Below are positions 28,389 to 40,815 of a DNA stretch of 64,000 nt, piece by piece (the stretch's first letter is position 1; every line of letters starts with the position of its first letter). The stretch is from Pipra filicauda (lineage: Eukaryota; Chordata; Aves; Passeriformes; Pipridae). Below the pieces are notes generated by a model, which was not told where the DNA came from, searched no databases, and saw only the letters and a list, made by a program, of their open reading frames with translations. The stretch covers positions 62,001-126,000 of the forward strand of contig NW_024104316.1 in NCBI RefSeq assembly GCF_003945595.2, given 5' to 3'. The position numbers and the translations under genes are program-made.

Positions 28389-28541
28389 AAGGCTGCCCAG
28401 AGAGGCTGTAAAATCTCTGTCCTTGGAAATGCTCAACACTGAGCCACCTGAACTAACTTTCAAACTGAATTTAACTTTTAAATTTGGCCCTGCTTTGAAC
28501 AGGGGGATGGGCCAGATGAACTCCAGAGGTCCAACCCACTC
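28389..28541 (+). mobile_element. CR1 LINE 3' fragment, old
   Basis: The order 'ggctgcccagagaggctgt', 'gtccttggaaatgctcaa', then 'agatgaactccagaggtcca' and 'acccactctgg' matches the end of the CR1 3' region. The copy is diverged and lacks the terminal ATTCTATGAT repeats. It lies immediately upstream of the 28.7-kb hairpin. Confidence 0.75.
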
Positions 28542-28677
28542 TGGCACTTTTGGGTTTGTTTTTTTTTCCCATCCCTCTTTCTCTGATAACACCATGTTTA
28601 TGAGAGAGAAAAGGTCTTGGGGCTTTGCTGCAGTCTCCTGTTTCTAGTCGTGCAGGACCGTGCAGCTCCGTGACAAC

Positions 28678-28772
28678 GTCCACATCCCACAGGTCCCGTG
28701 GTCTAAATGTTTGCCTTGCTGGTGAAGCCAGCAAGGTAAATGTTTAGACCGTTGGACTTGTGGGACATGGAC
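28678..28772 (+). repeat. Imperfect 45-bp-arm hairpin in intron 4
   Basis: Bases 28678-28722 and 28728-28772 are inverted copies around a 5-base loop (tgaag), with 36 of 45 positions complementary. In a sense-strand RNA, 6 of the 9 differences become G-U wobbles, so 42 of 45 positions could pair. An outer pair, 'agtcgtgca' at 28646-28654 and 'tgcacgact' at 28777-28785, extends the stem after a bulge of about 20 bases on the left arm. It lies in the sense orientation of GNAO1. It could be a palindromic non-autonomous DNA transposon relic or a microRNA-like precursor. I recognise neither a known family nor a target-site duplication. Confidence 0.85.
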
Positions 28773-28799
28773 ATTATGCACGACTGTCAGGGCATGATC

Positions 28800-29180
28800 C
28801 ATTTTAATGAGCTGCAATTGTTGCTGGCGCGCTCAGACTGAAGGAAGGAAAATTATAGGTCAAGGTTTTGCATTAATATTCCCGTCAGGTGCACAGATTC
28901 CATTTTCTCATCACGGCTTTTGCATTAGAATATGGTTTTCTGCACACCCGTCTTACTCGTGCCTGTCACTTGTGCTCCCTTGCATTTAATTGGAGGCAGT
29001 AGCAGCATAAATGGAACAATCCAATTAATCGGGATGACTTGCGTTGCGCTGTTTATTGAACAACCCACCTTTGTGTCTTGGAGCCCAATAAAGCAGAAAG
29101 GCAAAATACATCACAAGTGTAGAGGTAGGTACATTTGTCTGAATTTATGGTTTAATTTACCCCAGTAAGTAAATATGCCC
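28800..29180. promoter_or_regulatory. AT-rich block with mirrored homeodomain sites
   Basis: This repeat-free stretch contains 'ttaattgga' (28986-28994) and its exact reverse complement 'tccaattaa' (29020-29028), 25 bp apart. Further 'gcattaatatt' and 'gcattagaatat' words are also present. Paired TAATTGG sites can bind homeodomain dimers. It may be an intronic enhancer of GNAO1. Conservation cannot be judged here. Confidence 0.3.
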
Positions 29181-29855
29181 ACCAGCTCTGAATAATTAAG
29201 TTCCCCCTACAATAAGCAAACAAAACAGTCCATAAAGGCCAGAGCTGGTTGACTGGAATCACCAGCCTGGCTCCATTCCCACAAATGAGATGCAAATGGA
29301 TTTCCAGGGAGGAGCAGCTCTGCACTGTCTGCTGGGGTTGGGTCTGGAGTGGGGCTGTTTCTGGTCAGTGTGAGGACATGGGCAGTCTGAGCTTCAGCTT
29401 GTTACGGTCCAGCAGGGCTTGGGCTTGGCAGAGGTCTCAGATTTCATTATTATCCTTATAAATTCAGGAATTGCTATTGTTATATGGCTTCACCTAGGGC
29501 TGAGTGTGAGGTGGAGGAAGGGCACAGCAGGAAAGACATTGTCTTTTAAATCAGCTGGATGTTTTCTAGCATCTCACCCCCCAGTCTTCACCCACCTGGA
29601 ACACCCAGTTTCACCAAACTTGGGTGCAATCTCTCCAGAGGCTGCCTCTTCTGGCCCAAAGCAGGGTGGATGGAGACCCCATCACAGTATCCTGAAGGTG
29701 GGTGCCAAGCAATGCTCACCTTCCCATCCCACCAGGAGAGCATGAGGATTGAGCTTCCATAGCAGAAAACTCACCACAGGCAGAGGACTGCAGGACTCTG
29801 CATGACCCAGCTCCATCACAAGGTGTTGGCACTTGTCACAGTGCCCACTCCCCTG

Positions 29856-29895
29856 GGCCCCTCTCAGATCCCACTGGCCCCTCTCAGACCCCAGG
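29856..29895. repeat. 20-bp tandem duplication
   Basis: Two adjacent 20-bp units beginning 'ggcccctctcaga' differ at three positions near their ends. This is a small local duplication with no apparent function. Confidence 0.8.
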
Positions 29896-31507
29896 GCAGA
29901 GCAGAGCTCCCCCAGACCTGCTCTCTCCTGGGTTCAGCCTCTCCACGGAGCAGAGGCTGCACAGAAGTGTAGTCCCAGGGCTGGGCTCTTCCCTTTACCC
30001 TTCCCAAGCCACACATGCAAGTCATCAGGGAAAGGGGGAACAGTCTCAAAAGACATTTCCTGCCTGAAATTCATGCAACCTCTAATGAAGATGAAGGAGA
30101 AGGGAAATCAGGACCTTCTATCCCATATGAGCACCTGGTTTCTGAAGGACTGTATCCCCTCTTGGTCCATGGGAGAGTATCTGAGATGCCATCAGCCCCC
30201 ACTGGAACACCAGGAAAGCATTCACCAGCTGAACCAGAGCTCCAAAGCTTTGCTCACTGCCTTTCCATGGGAAATACCGAATCCAGCAGCCAGCTCCGCT
30301 GAAAACTCAGCACTGCTTTGGATATGGATCTTGCAGGCAAACACTGGTGGTACAGTGTTGTCACTTCCCCTCTTGTAATCCTTCTTTACACCCCAAAATT
30401 TCTCTAAAATCCATCTGAAGAGACCCAGGAGGTACAGACTGCACTGCCAGGAGGAGCAGATAAGCTACACAGGTAGTTCATTCCTTGGAGACAAAGATGT
30501 AGCAGTACCTGCCACCTCCCTGACATTTTTCATTGCTGTGTTGCATCGTAACAGTGTTGTCTTTGGCCTGGGGATTAGTAAAATCTTGACATCTTGACTA
30601 AATAAATTGCTATTTAATGACCCACGATACCAATCAGGGCTGTCCCCGTTATGGCAAAGCTCCCACACGAGAGGGAGGGAGTCAGGGTAGTTCACTCTGC
30701 CTGGAGGAGGGAGCACTGCAAGAATTTGGGAACAATCTCTTCTCTTTTCACACTTTGCCAAGCGATGAGGAGCAGCCAGCACCACCTATAAACACAGCAC
30801 AGGGCATCCTCCCCCCAGCAAACCTGCTGAACCGTAGTCCTGAACCCCGGGTAATCTGTTCTCGTCTCCGACTGACAGACCCAACAGGAATTTCTTCCTG
30901 CCTGGCGAAGGGCTGTGGGTGACAGATTCGGCACAGAAAGATTGGACTTTTTTTGGCTGAGTATTTGTGTATTTTTAGGCTGAAATGTCCTTACGAAACC
31001 AGCTGGAGCTGGCAGGCTGCCACCGAGGGTTGGGGTTGGGTTTTTTTCGTTCGGTTCAGTTTGTTTTTTCCCTGCTGCCCCTAGTGCTGGCTGCAGCCCC
31101 CTCTGCCACCGGCTCTGCCCTCCCGCAGGCAGCACTCACACCCTGCACCCAGCCCGTCCCTGCGGGCTCCCACCTTTCACCCCATCCCTCCCACGCGGGG
31201 CCGTGGCAGGGCTGGGATGCAGCTTCACAGCCAAGGAGTCCAGGCTCTCCTGGGAACCCGCAGCCCCCGCTCCTCCTCTCCTGCAGAGCCACGGAATCCA
31301 AGCTTCCCTCTCCCTTTCTGCACCCTGCGTTTGTCATAGCCTGCACCCCCAGCTCTGCCCTCACAGCCTGCCCTGCAAACAGCCCCACTCATCTGGGGTG
31401 AGGGCAGGTGTCTCCTGAGAGCTGCACAGAGAGGCTCTCGGGGCATCCTGTTGCTCTGAGAGGCTCCCTAGGGAATGGGTTGGCTCTAGCAAGGCACATG
31501 TCCCCCT

Positions 31508-31735
31508 GTGCGGGTGATTCCTGCTCCGTGCCAGCACCCAGCTCGTCGCTCGCCGGGGTCTGTGAGCCCTGTGAGCCCTGCCCGGCTGCCCGCACCCTCC
31601 CGGTGCTGCAGTGTCTGCGGGCAGAGCTGCCAGGGACCGCCCTGCCGGGGCTCTTCACACGGCTGGCGGCAGGTCTGGCACCGTCTGCGGCGCCGGGAGG
31701 TGAGCGTGGTGCTGGCACGTGGCTTCCCGGCTATT
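31508..31735. promoter_or_regulatory. CpG-dense patch with a strong donor-like site
   Basis: I count about 21 CpGs in roughly 230 bp, far above the surrounding intron. Near its 3' edge lies 'gccgggag|gtgagcg' (cut after 31699), a close match to a splice donor in the sense direction. The combination could mark an intronic promoter with an alternative first exon for a short GNAO1 or noncoding transcript. No TATA box or convincing start-codon context supports this, and a long open frame across it looks like GC-rich chance. Confidence 0.35.
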
Positions 31736-32388
31736 TGTTATCTCTTTGAAATCCTTAAATGGCAAAGAAGGGCAGGAACGCAGGGATTTCTCTGTAGCCA
31801 GGCTCGGGGTGGAGCGAGCTGTCCTGCACTGGGCTCTGCAGGCAGCAGCGGGGACGGGGTGACAGAGATGCTGCGCGGTCCCCCCACCGCCATCCCCAGG
31901 CCCTGTCCCAGAAATCATTCCAGTTCGGAAGGAGAAGTTGCAAGGGCACTCAGCTGCAGTCTGTGGAGCACACAGCAGCACTCGGGAGCTCTGGGGCAGA
32001 GCTGCCTGCACCAGCCACGGGATGAACAGCCCAGGAGGAGCCACTGCAGCCCAGGACAAGCCCTGCCCAGCAGGACTGATGAGCCCCGTGTGCTCAGGAT
32101 GCAGTCATCTGCCTTTCCCCCTCCTTCATGGTTTCATGGCCACAGCCTTTCCCTGCCCCAGGTTTCTCAGCTCCCCTCCCCTGACTGCAGGAGGGGCTGT
32201 TCCTGCATGGGTCAGCCTGGCCCTGGTCCTGCCCCTGCTCGGGGCATGTGCTGTGCCAGAGCGGGGCAGTTTGTCAGGCCCACAGACGTGCAGTTGCTGC
32301 CATTCCTTCCCCCCACCCTCTCTTGGGGGCCAGACAATATACAAACACACACCCTTCCTGCTGGAAGAGTGCAGCATCCCCATGCTCA

Positions 32389-32445
32389 GGTTAGGAGTTT
32401 TATCCAAAATCCAAGTTCAAGGTTAGGAGTTAAATCCAAAACCAA
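32389..32445. repeat. Imperfect 26-bp direct repeat
   Basis: The words 'ggttaggagttttatccaaa' (from 32389) and 'ggttaggagttaaatccaaa' (from 32421) are near copies spaced 32 bp apart. It is a short two-copy repeat with no larger element visible around it. Confidence 0.75.
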
Positions 32446-34779
32446 TCACAAGCTTAGCTAAAACTCCTCATTTTTCAATATATATTAAGACAACCATTGG
32501 AAAAGTGCTTTTATCTACTGCTTCCTAAACCCTTTGACTTATGCTTTAAAGCCTTTTGTCTGTGAACAGGACAGCTGGAAAGTCCTTTTTTATTTCCTTA
32601 AGCAAATAGTCCATCTAATAACCAACCTTGAGGGGCTGAGGCTTTAAGAGAGAACAAAAAATGAAGGGGGGAAAAAAAAGGATATAGTGAACATTGTGAC
32701 ATGCTGTGCAATCACAGGCAATGATGGTTTGAGGCACCAGATGTGTGCCCATGAAGAGAGGGTGGCACAGCCCCTGGGAGGAGGGCAGAGCTGCCAGGCC
32801 CCCCCAGAGCCCCTGGTGCTGTGGGTCAGCAGGCTGGAGCTCCTTGTCTTGGTTCCCTGGGTTCCCTGTGGTGCCTCCCTTCCTGGGCTATGCTGCCACC
32901 CCAGTGCCAAGCAGCAGGTTTGCTGGGAGCACCAGCACTGAAAAGAAACTTAGTGCTCTAAAATTGCATGCCAGGCCATGAAACACCATGTGAGCAGTCA
33001 CTGTAGCTCTGAGGCTTTGACAGCATTTTTAATGGCATAAATTGGAATTTCCCAATCCCTCAATACTGCTCTTGGTACATAAGGTTTGGTGATAGCATAA
33101 AAACCATTTCCAAATCCTCCTTCAGGAAAATACCAGCCAGCACATCCTACTGAGCAGCATTAATGTCAGTTTAAACATTTTCACTTAAACATCTCCACGG
33201 TCTTGCAGTCCCAAATATGAGAAATACTGTGCCAAGGAGTGTGTGAGCAGTGAGGCCAAATCTGCAATGGGCAGGAACAGGAGAAAGAAAGGGAAGGAGG
33301 AGGCTGATGCTAGTTACAGATGCTGAGAGCTGGGAACCAGTAACAGAGTCCAGGCAAAAACCTTTGCTCAAATTAAACCAACCTTGGAAGCATCAACTTT
33401 GCATGAAGAAATCCCCAGAGGACCTTGTCACTGAACAAAAATGCCTAAACGAAGAAATGACACAAACACAGGAGTTACAAAGAAAGTCAGGAAAAAAGGC
33501 TGCCCAGGAGCTCACCTGCCTGGACCCTGCCCAGGGGACCACGCCTGGGGGTGGAAGAGTCTCCTCCCCACACGTGATAAAGAGCTGCCTGTCCTGCTCC
33601 ACTGTCTCCATGCAGTCCCTGCACACGGAGCAGCAGTGCAGGTCCCAGGGGGACTGAGGGGAGCATCCAGCACGGACCCTCCTGTGCCTGAGCAGCCTCT
33701 CCTCCCCGGGGCTGCTCTCTGGGCAGGGCTGGGTGGGTTTCCTATTTGCCTGTGTTTCCCAGCACCAGTGGAACTGCCCCTAAGGGGAGCACGCAGGCAA
33801 GGCAGTGTGGCTTAGCCCTGCAGTGTTCATTCAAACATCTGCAATCACTGTGGGAGGCTTAAGAACATCTGCTTAAAATAACTGGTAGTAAATAGAAAAT
33901 GTGCTAAATGCAAAGGTCACCCACATGACCTGTTCATCTTACCAGGGCTTTCTCTGACTGCAGTGCAGGCACCCTGAGTGCCTGAAGGAGCTGCCCAAGT
34001 CTCTGCTCTGCCATTCCTGTCAGCTCATCCTGCATTTTTCTTCCCTTGCCCCAGAACAGAAGTGCCATCAGCGGTCTGTGGGCTGTGTTTTGACCCTGCT
34101 GACCCTGGTTGGTGTGTTGCTACTTTGCACCAGCTTTACAGGAAATCTGGGTGCAGGATTAGTACCAGGATCCTCTCTGAAGTCCCAGCAAAGAGCATCA
34201 CAGAGTGGGACTCCCTGGCTTGCCAGGGCATCCCATGGTGACAGTGGGGAGCAAGCAGCTTTGCTCCATGGGAGGGGAGAGCTCCTCTGAATGTACAACT
34301 CACATCAACAGGGGAGACCTGAAGGAAAATTGGGCACTCTCCAGTATCTCTCTTTACACATGCTGCCTTGCATCCCCTGCCACGTGTTCCCATAACAACA
34401 GAGCCACATTACACACCTCTGTGGTCTCGGCTGCGGCCCTGCAGCTGCTCCCCTTGTACCACAGTGTGCACGTCCTGCTGGCTCCCTGCCCCTGCATGCC
34501 CGGCCTGGGCACATGGGAGATGATCCCAGGGAGCACTGGCTGCCTGCTCTCTGGCCCCTTTCTTTACAGTGCTTCTCCTCCTCCTTTTTCCTCACCCATG
34601 CCTTAAATCCCCTCAGCCCAGTCCCCAGCCCTCGGGACAGGTGGGTCATGCAGTGAGTGTGTGAAGACCCCACATGAACAACATTTATGGGATGCAAAGG
34701 CAAGGGATAAGCAACAGTGCAGATATGACCCAGGCCCATCCTGCAGCCCTCCCTGTATGGACCTAAGTGGGCAATCCTG

Positions 34780-35230
34780 GATTCGGGGGTTATTTCTATT
34801 TCCACTTTGCAGTGGGAGCCAAAAAACCGCTTTATTTTGAGAAGCTTCAAACATTGATTGGATACGGCTGATCCTTCCATCAGCTGGTGCAGTGCCACCA
34901 GATGAATAAATCTTGCATGCATCTGTAATTACTGCTTAGCTTGTGTTTAAATGCAGTGTCATTGATCTGCAGAACTCATCAAAATCCGTACAGGAATGCA
35001 TGAAATTATATTGGATGAAGCAGAAAAGTACATGACAACATCCATTTTCAGCCTTGTTTGTTCGTCAGAAAAAGAAGAAAGCATTTATTTATCTCTATTC
35101 AAATACTTGGGTTGAATTGTGATTTAATCATCAACTATAACACCATTTTATGGGCTGCTCTTTATGTAGGGAATATATTTCTTTCTTATAATAGGTCTTA
35201 ACATAATACCTTAAATTTCTACCACCCTTT
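34780..35230. promoter_or_regulatory. AT-rich repeat-free block, possible conserved element
   Basis: The stretch contains 'ttgcatgcatctg' followed by the palindromic homeodomain-type word 'gtaattac' (34925-34932), and then long AT-rich sequence such as 'gtgatttaatcatc'. No repeat family explains it. It sits mid-intron 4 between GC-rich neighbours. Its regulatory role is inferred from composition only. Confidence 0.25.
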
Positions 35231-37268
35231 CACTATCTGCCCCTACATGGGCAAAATCCCTATGAAAAGCATGGAAGAATATTGCTTAAGGGTTGTAAAA
35301 CCCAATTATGGAAAGGTCTTGTGGTCAAAGCTACTGACTGCAGTTTAGGGAACCCAGAGTGACTTCCAAGTGCCACCACAGACTTCCCACCGTGTCCTCA
35401 GGCGAGTCATCTATCCCCTTAGTGCTTTTATTCCTCCCAAAGCAGGTGTGATGAATAGTATTTCCCTGCTCCGGGGGGAGGCTGGGAGGACACATCAATC
35501 CTGAGGTGCTCCAGCAGCAGGAGCAAGGACGAAGCTCGTGCTAAGCGGCATCTGCTCGAGGTGCTCTCCTCCCCTGCTGCAGGCAAGGGGAAGCTCACCA
35601 GAAGCATTTATTGGCAATAAAGCCCACATTGTCTGGAAGAACTCCTGATGTTTTCCAGACCTCAGGCTGCTCTGGCCCAGCTCCATCCTCCCACTGGAGG
35701 GGGAGTGCTCCTGGGTCAATTCTAACTTCTCCCACAAGCAGGCAGGAGCCTCTGGTGCTCCCAGCGGGTTCACTGCAGCACCTTGGCCTGCAGTGACCCG
35801 GTGTGGCCACTGACAGGTCCACAGGCAGACAGCAGAGGCTGCTGCTGGCAGGGACATGTCCCCAGGGCACAGGGGGCACAGTCTCAAGGGCAGAGACAGC
35901 TGTCCCCAGCCCTCATGGAGGGACATGCCTCTGAGCTGGTATCCTCAGCTCATGTCCCACAAAGCCACCCCAGCTTTGTGGCTGGGCTGTCCCATGAGGA
36001 GTATCCCAAAAGGGTTTTGTCATGCACGTGTCCCTGATGCATCCTCAGCTGAACACAGGGATCAGCCCACTCCTGCAGAGACCTGGCAGCAACCTGAGCC
36101 ACCGTCTGGAGGACTAATCCCAGGGGTGGGTGTGTGGTGACAGGAGACCAGGATTACAGAGCTCTGAGGTTGCTTGTGCCAATAAAAGAGGGAGAAAGGA
36201 GAAGTGGGGGGTCAGCAGGACCGTCTCGTCAGCACAGCCTGGCCCAGGTGACAGGTTGTCCTGGTGGGAACGATCGAGCTATTTTGATATATGGCAAACA
36301 AATCTTCTCCTAACAATGATTCAGCTGAACATTTCCTCAAGGGATGAGACACTCCATGAATTTTCCCTTATGTGTCTCTGCTTCTGGATCCGGCCTGGAC
36401 TGAAATCAAAGTGCTGAGACACCACAAGCAGGGCTGCTCTCGGAGGAGCCTCAGCCTGACAGCTGCTGAGAAGGACCAGAAAGTCCATTTGCATAGCACA
36501 GGTTTCACATGCCCAAGAGATCCACCTATGTCTGGGATAACCAAGATATTTTTAGTGTGCAGCCAGGGTGAAAATTTCCAGGTTTTGCTTTTGCTACCTG
36601 TGGGTCACACCTGTCCATGGCAGAGCACCAGCTAACTTTGGTACCCGTGTTTTGTGGCAGGGATGCTTAGGTGGGATTTGAAGGCAGAAATCCCCATAGC
36701 TTGCTAATAGATCAGGAAGATGGACAGATGAGAAGATCCAGAGGTACGATTCCCACTCCATCGCTAGCAACACGTCTCTCAGCAGGGTGAGTGGATAAAT
36801 GAGGCCCTTGAATGAAGCCAGCTCCTGGAGACCCACCCCACACTTCATAATTGCACCGTGGTCCAGCCATGGACATCCTCCAGCTGCTTGATACGAGGGC
36901 ACAGATGTCATTAACTGGGGCTTTCCTTTGCAGCATTAGAGCTGAACCCCTCATCGGTGCTATCCCTGCTGCAGGCAGACACCTAGCACTACAAAACTGC
37001 AGCTACAGCTAATTTTTTCCTTCCAGCTTAGAAAAGGAGATGTTGATGTTAATGCTGCTTCCCCAACTGCCACAAGTGTGTGAATACATGTCCCAGGGCT
37101 TTGTGCACACCCTGATGAATATCTCTGGCCAGCGGCTGAGCAAAAGGTTAAAGTCTGTGGGACTGGTTTCATCTGTGGTCCCAGCTGTCTGCTTTCCAGG
37201 ATTGAAGTCATTCTGAACAATTAGCTCGTTTGGCCTCGGGGCCAAATTTGCTGGGCTGCCCTGCAATG

Positions 37269-37356
37269 TGAGGAGCACTGGGGTGAGGAGCACTGGGGTG
37301 AGGAGCACTGGGGTGAGGAGTGCTGGGTGAGGAGTGCTGGGTGAGGAGTGCTGGGG
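37269..37356. repeat. Minisatellite, 14-15-bp unit, six copies
   Basis: Six head-to-tail copies occur. The first three are identical 15-mers 'tgaggagcactgggg'; the next three are a variant reading 'tgaggagtgctggg' with one or two final G pairs. The split into two homogeneous halves suggests stepwise expansion. Copy number is likely polymorphic. Confidence 0.95.
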
Positions 37357-39598
37357 CAAGCCATGCCCCGTGCACTCGCTGGGGCTGTGGCACAGCAAGC
37401 TGGGTGTGTTGATGTCTCTGCCCTGGTTGGGCTGAGCAGATGCCTGTGAATGCACCAGGAGCCCTGCTGCAGCACGGGGCCTGCATGCTCTGAGCAAGGG
37501 CTCCATCCCATAACAAGCCCTTCATTATCCCAAACTCCCTGGGGCTTATTTTTAGCCCCTCCTTTTCTTTCTTTCTTCTTTTTTACAGTATAGAAAATCA
37601 TCAGCTCCACTGTCAGCAGCTTTATAACAGCAGTCCTGGAGCAAAGAAAAAAAAGCTTCAAACCTACTGACTGTTGCATAAAGGTTTTGGCACAGATCCT
37701 GCTCACCTCCAGGGTTCTGAGTCCCACCATTCCTCATCCCTTCTCCAGCTCAGCTGCTGTCCTTCAGAGCTGGGCATCACAAGGGAGCAGAGACTTACGT
37801 AAAGCAGGAGCTGGGCTGGAGCTTTGAGCCTTCCTCTGCTTCAGCCCAAGTTCCATCAGTGCTGTGCAGAGGACACCTGAGTGCAGGGCCACCAGGAGGG
37901 ACCTGGCACAGCCCGAGCCCTGTGTCATCCCGCCACACAGCACCACTGCAGGGATCCAGCCAGCCCCTGGAAAAGCCTTTCCTTATAAAACAAAGGGGAG
38001 GGTGCCCTGTGGTCAGCAGCTTTGTGCTAAACAGCAGTTTAAATCACAGGGGCTTTCTGTAAAACAGTGGCATTGCCCAGGTGAGGACACTGTATGAGGG
38101 ATGTCACAGCATTCCATGAACCACGGTCACCAAATCTGCCCGAGCAGCAGCTCCCAGGGTCTGGAGTTACACTGTCTGCTTCTCCAAGTAACATCCTATT
38201 CAGTGACCATAAAGTCTATGGTTACTTACGGAATAAGGCAGCTATGGCTCCCTCCTTTCTCCACCCCAGACAGGATTCGGGAGATGAGGAAAACCCCGTC
38301 CTGTGTGGTGAAAGGCTCCAAAGTGCTTCCACGCAGGTAGCAGAGTGAAGATGCTTCACAGGGGATGTGCAGAGGTCTGCAGAGATGTCTACATAGAAAT
38401 AAGTGGGGGATAGGAAAGAGAGAGGACAGCTGTTCCCATTCAAAAATTAACAAAATTAAACTCTGACATGGCAGTTTAAAAACCAGAAAGAGGCAGTTTT
38501 TTACAGACAGGGGAGCTGAGCTGGGAAATTCCTTGCTGCAGATGTGGCTGTTAGAAGTTTAAATTGCTGCAAGAAGTGCCTAGGCAAATTTCTGGAAGAA
38601 AAATCATTGAGAGGTAATAAATATAAAGATATAACATGCTTCTCTTTGAAACTCTGTTATCCACATGAAGCACTGGAGGCTGGGAAAGCTGAGTACTGCA
38701 TACTTGCCCTGTATTTGTACTCTTCTCTCAACATCTGTTCTTGGACACAAGCTAAGCTAGGTGAGTCATTGATCTCATCCAGACACATTCTTTTTCTCTT
38801 TTGTAAGGGCTTCAATATGTAAAAAAAAAAATCTTTATCATCCCCTCTTACATCCCATTCAGTTTTCAAACTTCACTGCAGAAAGATGAGCCCACATCTG
38901 CTTTCCAAGGGCCCCTCCAAAACCCTTTCTGGGTGGGTTGTTAGTGCTGGATTTTCCTCCAAAGGCCCCCTCTCCCCCCTCCAAAGCTCTCTGGTCACAA
39001 ACTCAAACCATAACACAGTGGCCTTTTATTCCAGCAGTAAGGAGACCATCATACATTGCTGACCAAAGCACCACCCCTGAGCAAAGCCATCCAGCAGCCT
39101 CCACCTGGAGACCCCTCATGCCCTGAAGTGTCTTTGTTAAATGGTTGCTATTTAGTGACTCTGCTCATCCAAATGTGATGCTAAAAATTATTCTGGATCC
39201 AGTCATGCCTTGGAAAATTGCAAGTCTAACTAGGACAGCTAAACTCCAACCCGCTTTTGTTCATTCCTTCTGCCTATCATTAGTATTAATATCAACTTGT
39301 CAAGTTGATCTTGATGTACAAGTCCTGTACAGCCCTGCTTCAGTGCAGGGCAAAAAAAAGGGCATCAAAAAGGAGCATCCCTTCTGTCACCTTCCTTTAA
39401 TAGCAGGGACCATCCTCCTCATTTCCCAAGCAGAGTAATGAAAACCCATGGTATCCAGCAAGGTTCTTTCAGGAAAGAAACCCCAGTAATCCCTGAGCCT
39501 GGTGACCATCACTGTCAGCAGCCTGCAAGAAGCAGGCACAGAACTGCCACTGGTTGGGTTTGGTTAGGGGAGGGAGGCTGGGGAGTGTCCATGCTGGT

Positions 39599-39632
39599 AT
39601 CTCATCTCATCTGGTTGGGTATGAGATGAGAT
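39599..39632. repeat. Short perfect hairpin (12-bp arms)
   Basis: Bases 39599-39610 'atctcatctcat' and 39621-39632 'atgagatgagat' are exact inverted copies around a 10-base loop. Each arm is itself a repeated ATCTC/GAGAT pattern, so slippage or fold-back is a sufficient explanation. Confidence 0.8.
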
Positions 39633-40710
39633 TTCTTTCTCATTAGGAGCAGTGGCAGGACAGCAGAGCCTGCCATGTAATTCATGTGATTCCCATCAAG
39701 GCATGACTGGCTGATCAGGCAATACAGCCAGAAGCACAAAACACATTGCCCAAAGTCCAGGAGCAAATTCCCAAGACCACCCTTCTCTGGGCTGGGCTGA
39801 GAAAACACCAGACAATGCTCTTGCCCTCTTGGCTGAGTTACTTGTCCCCTGTGGTCTTTTCCCTGCCTGCCAGAACCCACCTGGAAGCACCCAAGGAACA
39901 GGATGTACCACCTTCCAGCTTTTGTTAGGGGGAGAGGAGGGCTCTGCACGTGTGTGTGCACATCACAGTCCCTGCCCTTGGCTAGGATCGATCCTGGAGG
40001 GACACGATGCCACTGCTGGGCAACATCTGTAACTGATGATTATTTAAGACACCTGTGACATCACTGCTGTGTGTGCTGGATAGGTGCTGGATTCTGAGAA
40101 TGGGCTATGCTTGATTTTCCCCCTTCCCCTAAAATATTACAGCAGATATGGCTGGAAAAACACCATGGTGTCATGGCCTCTGGGTGCTTGCCCAGCACCA
40201 GGTGCCCTAGGCAGCCAAACCAACCTGTATCACAGCTGCAGTGCCCACCCAGTTCTTTTCTCTGGTAGGAGATACTGGAAGAGTTTGCTATGCTGGTGTA
40301 GAGGCACTACTGACACTGCCTAAACCCAGCGCTTATCCTCTGAATCCTTACTTTATGGTCACTAAATATTAAATGGTTTTGATGCTAAATATACATTGAT
40401 TTGTGTGTTCCTTGGTGAAAGAAAGGAAGAAGGTAAGGTGGAAGCTAAGATCAGAGGCAGGTAGCCTTCCACTCATGAGTGAGGAAGGAGCGTTCGAGTG
40501 AGGACATCTTTACATAAGCATCTAGATTTAGATGAGATGGATCCTGCTTGTGACAACCTTGATTAAAAACTCAGCATTTGCCAGGACACAGTGTTGGAGC
40601 TGCCCCTTGAGTGCCTCAGTCCAAAATAACTCTGTGGTGACTCAGCTGTGTGTGTTGACAAGTGGGGACCTGCTTCCTCAGTCAGACCCAGTGCAAGCCA
40701 ACAGACTGAG

Positions 40711-40815
40711 GCTGGGGTATCCCATGCTGGGGTATCCCATGCTGGGGTATCCCATGTTGGGGTATCCCATGCTGGGGTATCCCATGTTGGGGTATCCCAT
40801 GCTGGGGTATCCCAT
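40711..40815. repeat. Minisatellite, 15-bp unit, seven copies
   Basis: Seven exact-length units of 'gctggggtatcccat' follow head to tail; units 4 and 6 have T in place of C at the third base. The alternation of the two variants suggests duplication of a two-unit block. Because 15 is a multiple of 3, both strands stay open and give spurious repetitive peptides. Confidence 0.97.

Noticed and set aside
31508..32461. Longest open frame in the window (about 317 codons, plus strand)
   Set aside because: It runs through GC-rich sequence with few stop codons by composition. The peptide is Ser/Pro/Cys-rich with no recognisable domain, and overlapping frames on both strands are also open.
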